From: Sulfurovum sp. UBA5198
GTDB taxonomy: Bacteria > Campylobacterota > Campylobacteria > Campylobacterales > Sulfurovaceae
Direction of reading: 5' to 3'
DNA: 64,000 nt
Assembly: GCA_002412865.1 (NCBI GenBank)
Contig: DHVW01000002.1
Span: 90,659 to 154,658 of the forward strand
In this document: one piece after another, positions 1-8,858 of the stretch
Layout of the letters: each line of letters opens with the position of its first letter
Position numbering within the stretch: the first letter of the stretch is position 1
Notes under the pieces: generated by a model
The model's input: the letters and a program-made list of their open reading frames with translations, nothing else
The model's database searches: none
Told to the model about the DNA's origin: nothing
Translations under genes and position numbers: made by a program

Positions 1-991
1 CAACAGTGTCTTCTATTCGTACGCCAAAATCATTAGGTAGATAAATCCCAGGTTCAATCGTAAATACCATTCCATCTTCTATAATTGTGTCTGATTTTGA
101 TGAGATCACTGGTAATTCATGGATATCAAGTCCCACTCCATGACCAGTTGAGTGTACAAAATATTGACCATATCCACCCTCTTCTATAATATTCCTAGCT
201 AATGCATCTATTTCGCTAGCTTTCATTCCTGATTTTGCATTAGATATTGCCACATCATGTGCTTTTAAGACCAAATCATAAATCTTTTGTCTCTCGTTTG
301 TGTAGAATAATTGAGTGTAATCTGCCCTAATATTTTCATTGCACGATATAGTTCTTGTTCTGTCAGAACAATATCTATCAAATTTCAATCCTGCATCAAA
401 AAGCAATAAATCATTATTGGTTAATATCGTATCTGTTGGTATTGCGTGAGGCTTTGCAGCATTAGAGTTAATCGCAACAACAGGATCGAAGCTAAGAGTA
501 TATTTACCATCATTTGTTAAAATATTTTTTGCCATATGAGTTAAATAATACTCATCTTTTCCTAAGCCATTGACGGACAAAAAAGATGCAAATTTATCAA
601 ATGATTTAGCACCATATGAAGCAGCTAATCTTAGTAATTCAAGCTCTTTGGCACTTTTAATAGTTCTTTTTTGTTGTGAGAATTGGGGTAATTCTTTGAA
701 GATTGCCTTGCAACTAGATGATAAAATGCCAAAATCAGCAACGCTCCAGTCGTTAGGATCAAAAGTTATGCTACTTATACCGTTTTTGTCTATTAACCCA
801 GCGGCCTCTGCGGCTAATTCTCTTGTAATTATAACCTTGGAGTTTTTTACGGCTTCATTCGCTTCTATCTCATATCGACTATCTGTGAAAAAAAATCCTT
901 CACTACCTAGACGCAGGTATATCGCATTATCGCAACTATACCCACATTCATAATAGATAGCATTTTCATCTTTAACTATATAATTTGTCAT
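1..991 (-). CDS. pepP: M24-family Xaa-Pro aminopeptidase/dipeptidase, 3' end outside the window
   Basis: The minus-strand frame starts at an ATG at 991 and stays open to position 1, so the C-terminus is missing. It should be a dinuclear-metal peptidase cleaving X-Pro bonds in the cytoplasm. After a creatinase-like N-terminal domain, the pita-bread fold shows the metal-ligand motifs in order: DAG and SDRTRT around residues 200-215, STGHGVGLDIHE near 275-290, then IEPGIY and a final RIED just before the edge. It lies 8 bp downstream of aroQ, a pairing I recall from Helicobacter (pepQ-aroQ), so the two are probably co-transcribed. The choice between PepP and PepQ specificity cannot be made from sequence alone. 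Confidence 0.9.
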   Translation of the reverse strand, partial: MTNYIVKDENAIYYECGYSCDNAIYLRLGSEGFFFTDSRYEIEANEAVKNSKVIITRELAAEAAGLIDKNGISSITFDPNDWSVADFGILSSSCKAIFKELPQFSQQKRTIKSAKELELLRLAASYGAKSFDKFASFLSVNGLGKDEYYLTHMAKNILTNDGKYTLSFDPVVAINSNAAKPHAIPTDTILTNNDLLLFDAGLKFDRYCSDRTRTISCNENIRADYTQLFYTNERQKIYDLVLKAHDVAISNAKSGMKASEIDALARNIIEEGGYGQYFVHSTGHGVGLDIHELPVISSKSDTIIEDGMVFTIEPGIYLPNDFGVRIEDTV

Positions 992-999
992 AAAGAAAC

Positions 1000-1494
1000 C
1001 TATTTGTCTGTTGCTGCTTTATCTTGCTGCTCTTTGATTTGTGCTTGACGAAATGCCTCCACTTCATGCATTACTTGCATTAGACCCATCATTGCAAGTC
1101 TATAGCCATTTGCACCCATGCCTATTATTTGACCTATACAAACAGGAGCTATAAAAGACTTATGTCTAAACTCCTCTCTTTGATGAATGTTTGAAAGGTG
1201 AACTTCTATTGTAGGTATCTGTACTGCACTAATAGCATCTCTAATAGCAATCGATGTATGCGTATATGCGGCTGGATTTATTATAATTCCATTTGCATCA
1301 CCAAGACATTCTTGAATTCTATCTACAATCTCACCCTCTAAGTTACTTTGAAAAAATTCTATCTCAAATTCATTTTGCACTGCTAACTGCTTCATTTGCT
1401 CATGAATGTCTTCTAGTTTCAATGGTCCATAAATATTTTGCTCACGAATACCAAGCATATTTAGATTTGGCCCTTGGATTACAACTATTTTCAT
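1000..1494 (-). CDS. aroQ: Type II 3-dehydroquinate dehydratase
   Basis: This 164-residue protein catalyses reversible dehydration of 3-dehydroquinate to 3-dehydroshikimate, the third step of the shikimate pathway, as a cytoplasmic dodecamer. The type II signature is clear: [11 protein letters not shown] at the N-terminus with the nearby catalytic Tyr (NIYG), the NPAAYTHTS substrate loop near residue 75, and [16 protein letters not shown] near 100-115 carrying the catalytic His. The C-terminal tail after residue 145 is Gln/Lys-rich and longer than in short homologues. An AAGAGGT ribosome-binding site precedes the ATG. It is the first gene of an aroQ-pepP transcript, divergent from the amidohydrolase at 1562. 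Confidence 0.97.
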   Translation of the reverse strand: MKIVVIQGPNLNMLGIREQNIYGPLKLEDIHEQMKQLAVQNEFEIEFFQSNLEGEIVDRIQECLGDANGIIINPAAYTHTSIAIRDAISAVQIPTIEVHLSNIHQREEFRHKSFIAPVCIGQIIGMGANGYRLAMMGLMQVMHEVEAFRQAQIKEQQDKAATDK

Positions 1495-1525
1495 TATTTC
1501 TACCTCTTATATATATTTGAGTATG

Positions 1526-1531
1526 ATTGTA
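1526..1531 (-). promoter_or_regulatory. -10 box (TACAAT) of aroQ-pepP promoter
   Basis: Reading the minus strand, GATACAATC lies about 32 bp upstream of the aroQ ATG, a suitable distance for a -10 element. No convincing -35 box is seen, as is common in Campylobacterota. The plus strand at 1522-1527 reads TATGAT, so a divergent promoter for the amidohydrolase may overlap it. Confidence 0.5.
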
Positions 1532-1561
1532 TCACAAAAGAATTAAATCAGAGGAGAACGA

Positions 1562-2773
1562 ATGAGGATTTTGGTTGCTGATTATATTTATACACCGAGT
1601 GGCTACTTGCAAAATAGTGCTATTTTATTCAATGATAAGATTTTAGAAATAGAAAAATCAGAAATGTTGATAAAAAAATATCCTGATGCCATAGTTGAGT
1701 TTTTGGAACCTCATAGTGTTATATACCCAGGGTTTATAAACACACATGTTCACTTGGAATTCTCTGCAAATAAGACACAACTAAAATATGGGAATTTTAC
1801 AAAGTGGTTAAAATCTGTTATTCAAAATAGGGTTGAGTTAATGAGTGATTGTAGTGATGAGACAATGCGACAAGCTTGCCATGAAATGCTTAAATCTGGT
1901 ATCACAACATTTGGGGCAATTAGTAGCAATGGAATAGATATGCAAGTATGTAAAGAAGCTCCACAAAGGGTTGTATTTTTCAATGAAGTTATTGGTAGCA
2001 ATGAAGATTTTAATGAAAATATCTATAGTGATTTTATCCATAGGTTTGACGCTAGTAATACTTGTAAAAGTGACACTTTTATCCCTGCAGTAGCACTACA
2101 CTCGCCATATTCAGTTAATAAGTCACTCGCTAAAAAAGTTATAAATTTTGCTAAAAAATCAAATCTTTTAATTACTTCCCATTTGCTAGAGAGTAAAAGC
2201 GAAAGAGAGTGGCTAGATAGTGAAAATGGAGAGTTGGGAGATTTTCTAAAAGAATCTTTTGGTGCTATTAAACCAACTAATAATATTGATGAATATATTC
2301 ATCTTTTTAATGAAATAAAAACACATTTTGTCCACGCCGTTTATGCCACAAAAGATGAGCTAAATATACTTTATGCACAAGGACACTCAATTGCTCATTG
2401 TCCAAGGTCAAATAGGCTATTGGGATGTGATAGGCTAGAGATAGAAAATATTAAATGCCCTATTAGCGTAGCAACCGATGGACTAAGTTCAAATTGGAAT
2501 TTGAATATATTTGATGAGCTTAGGGCGGCTTTAATGATGCACAACAAAGGAGATTTGGAGTTACTATCAAATTACCTAATTAAATCTATAACTAGTAATG
2601 CAGCAGAGATTTTTAACCTAAATTGTGGTACAGTCGAGATTGATAAAGACGCTGATTTTGCGATTGTAAAACTACCAAATGAGCCTAGCTCTATTAATGA
2701 GATTGGGTATTTGACTATTTTACACACAAAAAATGTTTCAAGAGTATATATAAGTGGAGAAAGATATGTTTAG
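1562..2773 (+). CDS. mqnF: Aminofutalosine-deaminase-family metal-dependent hydrolase
   Basis: A 403-residue amidohydrolase-superfamily enzyme. Visible metal and catalytic motifs: NTHVHLEFS near residue 60 (HxH), TSHLLES near 205 (His), HCPRSNRLLG near 280 and ATDGLSSN near 310 (Asp). The family removes an amino group from nucleoside-like substrates; the Campylobacterota members are usually named aminofutalosine deaminase for the futalosine route to menaquinone. That assignment is by family, not proven here, since MTAN (17676-18365) can process aminofutalosine directly. The start is well supported by GAGGAG at 1551-1556, five bases before the ATG. Its stop overlaps the sppA start by 8 bp, so the two are co-translated. 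Confidence 0.82.
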   Translation: MRILVADYIYTPSGYLQNSAILFNDKILEIEKSEMLIKKYPDAIVEFLEPHSVIYPGFINTHVHLEFSANKTQLKYGNFTKWLKSVIQNRVELMSDCSDETMRQACHEMLKSGITTFGAISSNGIDMQVCKEAPQRVVFFNEVIGSNEDFNENIYSDFIHRFDASNTCKSDTFIPAVALHSPYSVNKSLAKKVINFAKKSNLLITSHLLESKSEREWLDSENGELGDFLKESFGAIKPTNNIDEYIHLFNEIKTHFVHAVYATKDELNILYAQGHSIAHCPRSNRLLGCDRLEIENIKCPISVATDGLSSNWNLNIFDELRAALMMHNKGDLELLSNYLIKSITSNAAEIFNLNCGTVEIDKDADFAIVKLPNEPSSINEIGYLTILHTKNVSRVYISGERYV

Positions 2774-3620
2774 TAGAATAAGTGAAATTATAAAATGGAT
2801 AGGTTCACATTTTTTTGGGATGTTATTTTTATTGATAGTTTTAATGGTAATATGGCCAAGTAGTGACGGTCTTGCAGGAAAAGCCAATCTTGCCGAGATA
2901 AAGCTTGACGGTATAATTATGAATAGCGATAATGTTATAAAAGAGATAGAAGAGGCAAGAGATAATAAGAAAATACAAGGTGTATTATTTACCATAAATT
3001 CACCAGGAGGAGCAGTAGCTCCATCAATTGATATATCATATGCAATAAAAGAATTAGCAGCAAAAAAACCAGTTTTAGCATATTCAGGTGATGTCATGGC
3101 TAGTGGTGGATATTATAGTGCGATATATGCAACTAAAATTATTTCAAATCCTGGTTCGATGGTCGGCTCAATCGGTGTTATAATGGAGGGTGCTGATATA
3201 CAGCCATTACTAGATAAAATTGGTATAAAAACTCAAATTGTAAAACAAGGCACTTATAAAGAAATCGGTACAATGACCAGAAAATGGACGGAACAAGAGA
3301 GAAGTGAATTAGAGACCCTAACTCGTGATACCTATGAGCTATTCGTAAAAGATGTGGCTATTGCTAGAAAGCTAGATCCTGCAAACAAAGCCAACTACGC
3401 CGATGCACATGTATATTCAGCGTCAAGAGCTAAAAATGTCGGTCTAGTAGACATGATAGGTACAAAACAACAAGCCAAAAAAGAGCTTATCAAAATGGCT
3501 AAAGTAAAAGAGCCAATATGGAGTGAAAAAGACAAGGTGGATAAATTTTTCGATAGAGTGAGTAGCGAAGCGTCTTCTAAAATATCTAGCTATTTGTTTG
3601 GACTAAAAGCTACAATGTAG
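2766..3620 (+). CDS. sppA: Signal peptide peptidase SppA (S49 family)
   Basis: A 284-residue inner-membrane protease that degrades cleaved signal peptides. A single N-terminal membrane segment spans about residues 15-30, followed by an S49 domain. The catalytic serine is in ASGGYYSA (Ser113) and the general-base lysine in QGTYKEIG (Lys165), the order known for the short, single-domain SppA. I chose the ATG at 2766 over an in-frame GTG at 2754 because GGAGA at 2756-2760 sits five bases before it. The gene overlaps the upstream hydrolase by 8 bp and converges on the next gene, sharing 11 bp at the 3' ends. Confidence 0.94.
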   Translation: MFSRISEIIKWIGSHFFGMLFLLIVLMVIWPSSDGLAGKANLAEIKLDGIIMNSDNVIKEIEEARDNKKIQGVLFTINSPGGAVAPSIDISYAIKELAAKKPVLAYSGDVMASGGYYSAIYATKIISNPGSMVGSIGVIMEGADIQPLLDKIGIKTQIVKQGTYKEIGTMTRKWTEQERSELETLTRDTYELFVKDVAIARKLDPANKANYADAHVYSASRAKNVGLVDMIGTKQQAKKELIKMAKVKEPIWSEKDKVDKFFDRVSSEASSKISSYLFGLKATM

Positions 3621-5337
3621 CTTCGTCTATATATCGTTTTCTTTTCGATTCTAATATCTTATCAATATCTACAATTATAAGACTATCAATGCAATTATTA
3701 AAATCAGGATCTATATTAAAAGCTAAAAATTTAGTTCCATCGTCCTCTGATACTTCGGCATATTGCTTGTATAGTGTTGGTACAGATAGACTATATAACG
3801 ACATATTCTCTTTTAATAATCTAAACTCCTCTCTGTAGTCATTTCCAGGGAAAAGTTTCTCTAAAGAGTTTTTGACATTTTCGGATATAACAAATCTATT
3901 CCTCGCTTCAACAAGCTCTTTATTGTCACCAAAAAATTTACTATAAAAATATAATATTTTTTCTTTAGCATCTCTTGGATATGCATCGCTAAGACTTACT
4001 GGTCCCCAGAGATACTTTACATCTGGATTTACCCTAAGATATGCACCAATACCTTGCCACAGGTAATCTAACGCTCTTGTTCCCCAATATCTCGGCTGAA
4101 CAAAACTTCTTCCTAGCTCTATTGAATGTTCAAGCAAAGATTCAAACTCTTCATTAAACTTAAATAGTGTATGCGAATAAAATCCATCTTTGCCATATTC
4201 TTTATATATATCTTTACCTATTCCAAGTCTATATGCACCTACCATTTCATTGGTCTGGTCATCCCAAAGTATTAATTGTTTGTAGTATTTATCATACTTA
4301 TCAATATCTCTTCTCTTACCACTACCTTCATTCACTTGTCTAAAGGTAAATTCACGAAGTCGTCCTATCTCATTGAGTATGGCAAGCTGATTACTATCTT
4401 CATATAGATATATTTTTTTTCCATCACTTGTTTCTCCAAGAAGCTGACAAGTTCTTAGCTCTTCCATAATCTCATCTTTTGGTCCAGAAGCCGCTATGGT
4501 TTCTATTGTTTTAAATATATTTCTTGCAAACTTCTTTTTTAAATTATATAAATGCTTTTTAAATAATTTTGCTAATGCCTGATCATCAATTTTACTATTA
4601 AAATAACTAGATGATGGTATTAATTTACCTACAGTCATTTTTATGGAATCTCCATCTTTTCTAAACATTTCATGAGCAAGCAGTAATGATGATAACTTTT
4701 TATTAATAATGGAAAGTGCATAAAATCCCCATGAGTTCCTAGCACTTATCAGTATTGGAAGTATTGGGGCTTCTGCTTTTCTTGCAAATGTTAAAAAACC
4801 TTTATTCCAAGCTCGATCCTTTATACCATTTTTTCTAAGTCTAGATACCTCTCCCGCTGGAAATATTATTACTGCTTCTTCATTGCTTAAGGCTGCGTGT
4901 ATAGCTCTTATAGAATCCCTAGCTGTTTTACCTTCAAATGCATCAACCGGTAAAAATAGAGGTCGTAATGGCTCAATATGCATAAGCATTTCGTTGGCAA
5001 CTATCTTAATATCTTTACGCACTGCTTTAATCATATCAAGAAGAGCCAATGCCTCTATTGCACCCAAAGGATGATTGGCAACAATTATTACTTTTCCAGT
5101 TTCTGGAATATTTAATTTATTATCAGATGATACCGTATAACCAGAACTAAAGTGATTAATTACTGCACTATTAAAGTCAAATGGTTTATATTCTTTATGG
5201 TCATTTATAAAATTATTAATCTCATCTTGATGAACTATTTTGCGAAGAACAAAACTTGTGAAATCTCCAAAAAAATTAGGAAGTTTATGCATTATTGGGA
5301 TTTTATTGTGAATTACTTTTTTTACATCAATCATCAT
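3610..5337 (-). CDS. Two-domain acyltransferase resembling ornithine-lipid synthase OlsF
   Basis: About 575 residues with two domains. The N-terminal half is a PlsC-like lysophospholipid acyltransferase: NHPLGAIE near residues 88-95 (the HX5[DE] variant) and FPAGEVSR near 159-166. The C-terminal half, from about residue 290, resembles the OlsB-type GNAT N-acyltransferase, with EIGRLREFTFR, EGSGKRRDIDKYD and LILWD. Known bifunctional OlsF proteins have this order and make ornithine lipids: the C-terminal part N-acylates ornithine and the N-terminal part O-acylates the product. Substrate here is inferred. The usual reading could begin at GTG 5382, but a TATAAT box lies just inside that extension, so I use the ATG pair at 5337/5334. 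It converges with sppA, overlapping by 11 bp. Confidence 0.8.
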   Translation of the reverse strand: MMIDVKKVIHNKIPIMHKLPNFFGDFTSFVLRKIVHQDEINNFINDHKEYKPFDFNSAVINHFSSGYTVSSDNKLNIPETGKVIIVANHPLGAIEALALLDMIKAVRKDIKIVANEMLMHIEPLRPLFLPVDAFEGKTARDSIRAIHAALSNEEAVIIFPAGEVSRLRKNGIKDRAWNKGFLTFARKAEAPILPILISARNSWGFYALSIINKKLSSLLLAHEMFRKDGDSIKMTVGKLIPSSSYFNSKIDDQALAKLFKKHLYNLKKKFARNIFKTIETIAASGPKDEIMEELRTCQLLGETSDGKKIYLYEDSNQLAILNEIGRLREFTFRQVNEGSGKRRDIDKYDKYYKQLILWDDQTNEMVGAYRLGIGKDIYKEYGKDGFYSHTLFKFNEEFESLLEHSIELGRSFVQPRYWGTRALDYLWQGIGAYLRVNPDVKYLWGPVSLSDAYPRDAKEKILYFYSKFFGDNKELVEARNRFVISENVKNSLEKLFPGNDYREEFRLLKENMSLYSLSVPTLYKQYAEVSEDDGTKFLAFNIDPDFNNCIDSLIIVDIDKILESKRKRYIDEATL

Positions 5338-5373
5338 TTGTGACAGGTACCTTTTATTAACTTTTTGTTTTAT

Positions 5374-5379
5374 ATTATA
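5374..5379 (-). promoter_or_regulatory. -10 box (TATAAT) for the OlsF-like gene
   Basis: The minus strand reads TGTATAATA with the -10 hexamer ending at 5374, giving an expected transcript start near 5367. That lies downstream of the possible GTG start at 5382 and about 30 bases before the ATG at 5337, so it supports the shorter protein. No clear -35 box. Confidence 0.55.
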
Positions 5380-5406
5380 CACTCAAAATATTACAATTTA
5401 AAATAT

Positions 5407-6537
5407 TTAGTTATCTATCTCGTTTTGTCTATTACATTGATATCTAGATATGCCTTCGGTAATTCCATCTGCTAATTTATCCTGATATGAATTATTTAGA
5501 AGTTTTTCTCTTTCATTTGCATTGGTTATGTATCCTAGTTCTACAAGTACAGACGGTCTACTTGCACCTACCAAAATCCAAAATGGTGCACTTCTAACAC
5601 CACCGTTATGTGAATCAGTTTTACTTATAAGATTTCGTTGTATATCTATTGCTAATTTATTTGATAAAATAATTTTTGGTCCAGATAAAACACTATCTAT
5701 TATGACCTGTCTACTCTTGCTGTCTGCTCCTTGAAGTACCGATGCATTCTCCCTCGCTGCAACATTTTGACTTCTAGCATCTCTAGTTTTTTGTAAAAAA
5801 AATGTCTCAACACCATGTAAATTTTTTGCTTGATTATCATTTGGAGCTGCATTGCAATGTAATGATATAAATATTTTAGCATCTTTTTTATCAGCAATTT
5901 TTGTTCTCTGTTCTAGCGTTAGAAACACATCTCTATCTCTTGTTAAATAAGTTTTGTACCCTTTCTCTGTCAATGATTTTGCCAATTTTTTTGCAACTGA
6001 CAATACTATGTCTTTCTCTTGCATTTCATTGCTTATAGCTCCAGGGTCTTTCCCGCCATGACCTGCATCAATCACCACAATATCTCTATTACAACTATTT
6101 GTTATTTCTTCTTTATTTGTATTATTTTCTTTATCTTCAGTTTTGTTATTTTTATCATTTTTTGAAGTTCTATTCCTATTTAACTTTAGACTAATTCTAA
6201 ATATATCGCCTTTTTTTGATAATTTCCAATTATTTGCTACTCCACCATCTATTACGATTTTAGCATCACCAGTATTCCCATTTGGGATAATTGAAACCGT
6301 TTGCATTGCGTCAATTTTCTCAAGACCATCTCCAATTTTAACATCATTGATGTCAAAAATTTTCTTATCTGGGTTAGTTGTTGTTTTTACTTTTATATCA
6401 TTATTTTTGATACTGTTCTTAAAATGAACTTCTAGCACATCATCTCTATCAAGATTTATTTTAGTAAGCATGTTCTGACCATATGTAAAACAAGATATAA
6501 AGCTAACTATAAAAAATCTTTTCAAGTTTAAGTTCAT
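5407..6537 (-). CDS. amiC: N-acetylmuramoyl-L-alanine amidase (AmiC type)
   Basis: A 376-residue periplasmic zinc amidase that cleaves the stem peptide from muramic acid in peptidoglycan. A signal peptide (residues 1-20) is followed by an AMIN-like beta domain (about 25-120), an Asn/Lys-rich linker (120-150) and an Amidase_3 domain. Zinc ligands are His160 (DAGHGGKDPG), Glu174 and His227 (SLHCNA); the catalytic Glu333 is in LVELGYITN. The ATG at 6537 has GAGG nine bases upstream and gives a proper signal peptide; an in-frame ATG at 6558 would overlap the previous gene. It ends the long operon that also carries FtsEX and an EnvC-like activator, which suggests a division role. Confidence 0.93.
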   Translation of the reverse strand: MNLNLKRFFIVSFISCFTYGQNMLTKINLDRDDVLEVHFKNSIKNNDIKVKTTTNPDKKIFDINDVKIGDGLEKIDAMQTVSIIPNGNTGDAKIVIDGGVANNWKLSKKGDIFRISLKLNRNRTSKNDKNNKTEDKENNTNKEEITNSCNRDIVVIDAGHGGKDPGAISNEMQEKDIVLSVAKKLAKSLTEKGYKTYLTRDRDVFLTLEQRTKIADKKDAKIFISLHCNAAPNDNQAKNLHGVETFFLQKTRDARSQNVAARENASVLQGADSKSRQVIIDSVLSGPKIILSNKLAIDIQRNLISKTDSHNGGVRSAPFWILVGASRPSVLVELGYITNANEREKLLNNSYQDKLADGITEGISRYQCNRQNEIDN

Positions 6538-6541
6538 TAAG

Positions 6542-7642
6542 CTACGCCTCTTCTCCATTGATTAACTTATGCATCAAGTCTTTTACGCTAATTAGTTCCT
6601 TGATCCTGTATCCATTTGAGCCAGTAAAAAATAGACCTGTTTCAGTTTTTCCATAGTATGCATCACTAAGTCTATCAGCAATACAATATCCAACTATTTT
6701 TGCCTCTTCACCTCTATGGCAAGGTGCAACACAGTTTGATATACAAGCCACTTTTGGTGCCGTACCATCTATTATTGATTGGTGCAAATGTGTCTTTACG
6801 CCTCTAGCAGGATAACCAACTGGAGATTTAAATAATGCTATATCTTCTTTTTTAGACTCAATAATTGTTTGCTTAAATACATCACTAGCATCACATTCAT
6901 GTGTCCCTATAAATCTAGTGCCAAGCTGAACACCGCTAGCACCAAGTTCAAACATTCTTACAATGTCATCATGATCCCATACGCCACCAGCAGCAATAAC
7001 TGGTATATTACCCCACTCTTTTGCTTCAGCGACAACAGGCGGCAAGATAACTTCGAGTTGATTTTCAGGTAAAAAACACTCATCATATTTAAAGCCTTGA
7101 TGACCACCACTCAAAGGACCTTCTACAATAACTGCGTCTGGCAATCTACCGTGACTCTTTTGCCATCTTTTGCATAAAATTTTCAAGGCTTTAGCGGTTG
7201 AAACGATAGGAACTATTGCTACATCTGGATAGTCTTTGACACATTCAGGCATTGTTAGTGGGAGTCCAGCACCAGTTATTATGATATCAGCTCCTGCTTT
7301 GCAGGCATCAAGTACAACCTGCTTGTAGTCGTTGATGGCGTATAATACATTGCAAGCTAATGGTGCATCTCCGCATAACTCTCGTGCATTATCAAATATA
7401 ACAGATAAAGCATCGGCTGAATAAAAGTTAGTTGTTTCAACAGGTCTATTTTCACCTGCTAATTTTTTAGCATATTTATAATTATCATATATGCCAGTAC
7501 CAATAGCACTAACCACACCAAGCCCACCTTCTCTTGATACACTACCAGCAAGCTGATCCCAGCTAATTCCTACACCCATACCACCTTGTATGATTGGATT
7601 CTTTATTGTATGCTTACCTATTTTTAGCGGTGGAAATATCAC
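6542..7642 (-). CDS. Nitronate monooxygenase / NPD-family FMN oxidoreductase
   Basis: A 366-residue FMN-dependent TIM-barrel enzyme of the 2-nitropropane dioxygenase family, which oxidises nitronates and detoxifies compounds such as propionate 3-nitronate. Family features are PIIQGGMGVGIS at the N-terminus, the GLGVVSAIGTG phosphate region, IVEGPLSGGHQG and AAGGVWDHDD followed by GASGVQLGTRF. Four cysteines in ISNCVAPCHRG and nearby are unusual and could bind metal. It starts with GTG in a TAGTG junction with the tyrS stop. The same position next to tyrS is occupied by a conserved gene in C. jejuni. The physiological substrate is unknown. Confidence 0.88.
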   Translation of the reverse strand: MIFPPLKIGKHTIKNPIIQGGMGVGISWDQLAGSVSREGGLGVVSAIGTGIYDNYKYAKKLAGENRPVETTNFYSADALSVIFDNARELCGDAPLACNVLYAINDYKQVVLDACKAGADIIITGAGLPLTMPECVKDYPDVAIVPIVSTAKALKILCKRWQKSHGRLPDAVIVEGPLSGGHQGFKYDECFLPENQLEVILPPVVAEAKEWGNIPVIAAGGVWDHDDIVRMFELGASGVQLGTRFIGTHECDASDVFKQTIIESKKEDIALFKSPVGYPARGVKTHLHQSIIDGTAPKVACISNCVAPCHRGEEAKIVGYCIADRLSDAYYGKTETGLFFTGSNGYRIKELISVKDLMHKLINGEEA

Positions 7643-8841
7643 TAGTTTACCTTTAATTTTGCAAATTTTCTCTTGCCTACTTGTATTATGTATTCACCAC
7701 AATCTAGTTGCAGTTGCTCATCAGTGACTTTTACACTATCAAGCTTTACCGCTCCTTGGGCTATATCCCGTCTAGCTTGTGATGTTGATATCTCAACTTT
7801 TGAATCAACAAGTGCTTTACATATCCAAATAGGTGCTGACATATCAAATTCTTCTATGTCTGAGGGTATTTCGTTTGATTTAAAAACCTTGTCGAAATCC
7901 TCTTTTGCTATAATAGCCAACTCTTCATTATAAAACCTTTTAACAAGCTCAATTGCAAGGTTTTCTTTTGCTATTTTAGGATGAAGTGTTCCAGCTGAAA
8001 CATCATTTTTGATTTTTGTAATATCTTCAAGATTATTGTCACTCAACAAATTATAATATCTCCACATTAAATCATCAGAAATCGATAGTGTTTTAGCATA
8101 AATAGTTGAAGGGGATTCAGTGATGCCAATATAGTTATTTAGTGATTTACTCATCTTTTGAACTCCATCAAGCCCTTCAAGTATCGGCATCATAAGCACG
8201 GCTTGTTCTTTGTTGATATTATATGCTCTTTGCAGATGTCTACCCATCAAAAGATTAAACTTTTGATCCGTACCACCTATCTCAATATCACTTTTAAGCT
8301 CGACACTATCATAGCCTTGCAATAAAGGGTATAAAAATTCCGATATAGAGATGCTTTGATTTGATTTATATCTTTTTTCAAAATCATCTCTCTCTAACAT
8401 TCTAGCGACATTAAATAGGCTACTTAGTGCCACAATACCACTTGCCCCAAGTTTCTCAAGCCAAGTAGAATTATAGACAACATCTGTTTTTTCTCTCTCA
8501 AGTATTGCAAATACCTGATCTTGGTATGTTTGTGCATTTGCCATGATTATATCTCTGTCAATGATTTTTCTAGTTTCACTTTTACCAGTAGGGTCTCCAA
8601 TTGCTGCTGTAAAATCACCAATAAGCAACTGTACTCTAGCTCCGTGTTTTTGAAAAACTTTTAATTTTTGCAATAATACAGTATGACCAAGGTGTAAGTC
8701 AGCTCCTGTTGGATCAAATCCAGCCTTTATAGTATAAGTCACACCACTTAAATAATATTCACGCACAAGTGCTTCTATTCTCTCAAAATCTATAATCTCA
8801 GCAGAACCTCTTTTTATCTCTTCTAGTGCTTTATCAATCAT
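7642..8841 (-). CDS. tyrS: Tyrosyl-tRNA synthetase
   Basis: A 399-residue class I synthetase charging tRNA-Tyr. It has the HIGH-type motif HLGH at residues 50-53, the KMSKS motif at 229-233, the tyrosine-binding stretch around GGTDQKFN (189-196) and a C-terminal S4 RNA-binding domain from about residue 340. HLGH and the KMSKS-type loop match the TyrZ-like branch common in Campylobacterota. It lies 17 bp downstream of spoT and overlaps the following gene by one base, within the tyrS-spoT-rpoZ-pyrH block. Confidence 0.97.
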   Translation of the reverse strand: MIDKALEEIKRGSAEIIDFERIEALVREYYLSGVTYTIKAGFDPTGADLHLGHTVLLQKLKVFQKHGARVQLLIGDFTAAIGDPTGKSETRKIIDRDIIMANAQTYQDQVFAILEREKTDVVYNSTWLEKLGASGIVALSSLFNVARMLERDDFEKRYKSNQSISISEFLYPLLQGYDSVELKSDIEIGGTDQKFNLLMGRHLQRAYNINKEQAVLMMPILEGLDGVQKMSKSLNNYIGITESPSTIYAKTLSISDDLMWRYYNLLSDNNLEDITKIKNDVSAGTLHPKIAKENLAIELVKRFYNEELAIIAKEDFDKVFKSNEIPSDIEEFDMSAPIWICKALVDSKVEISTSQARRDIAQGAVKLDSVKVTDEQLQLDCGEYIIQVGKRKFAKLKVN

Positions 8842-8858
8842 GTTTTGTACCTTTAATT

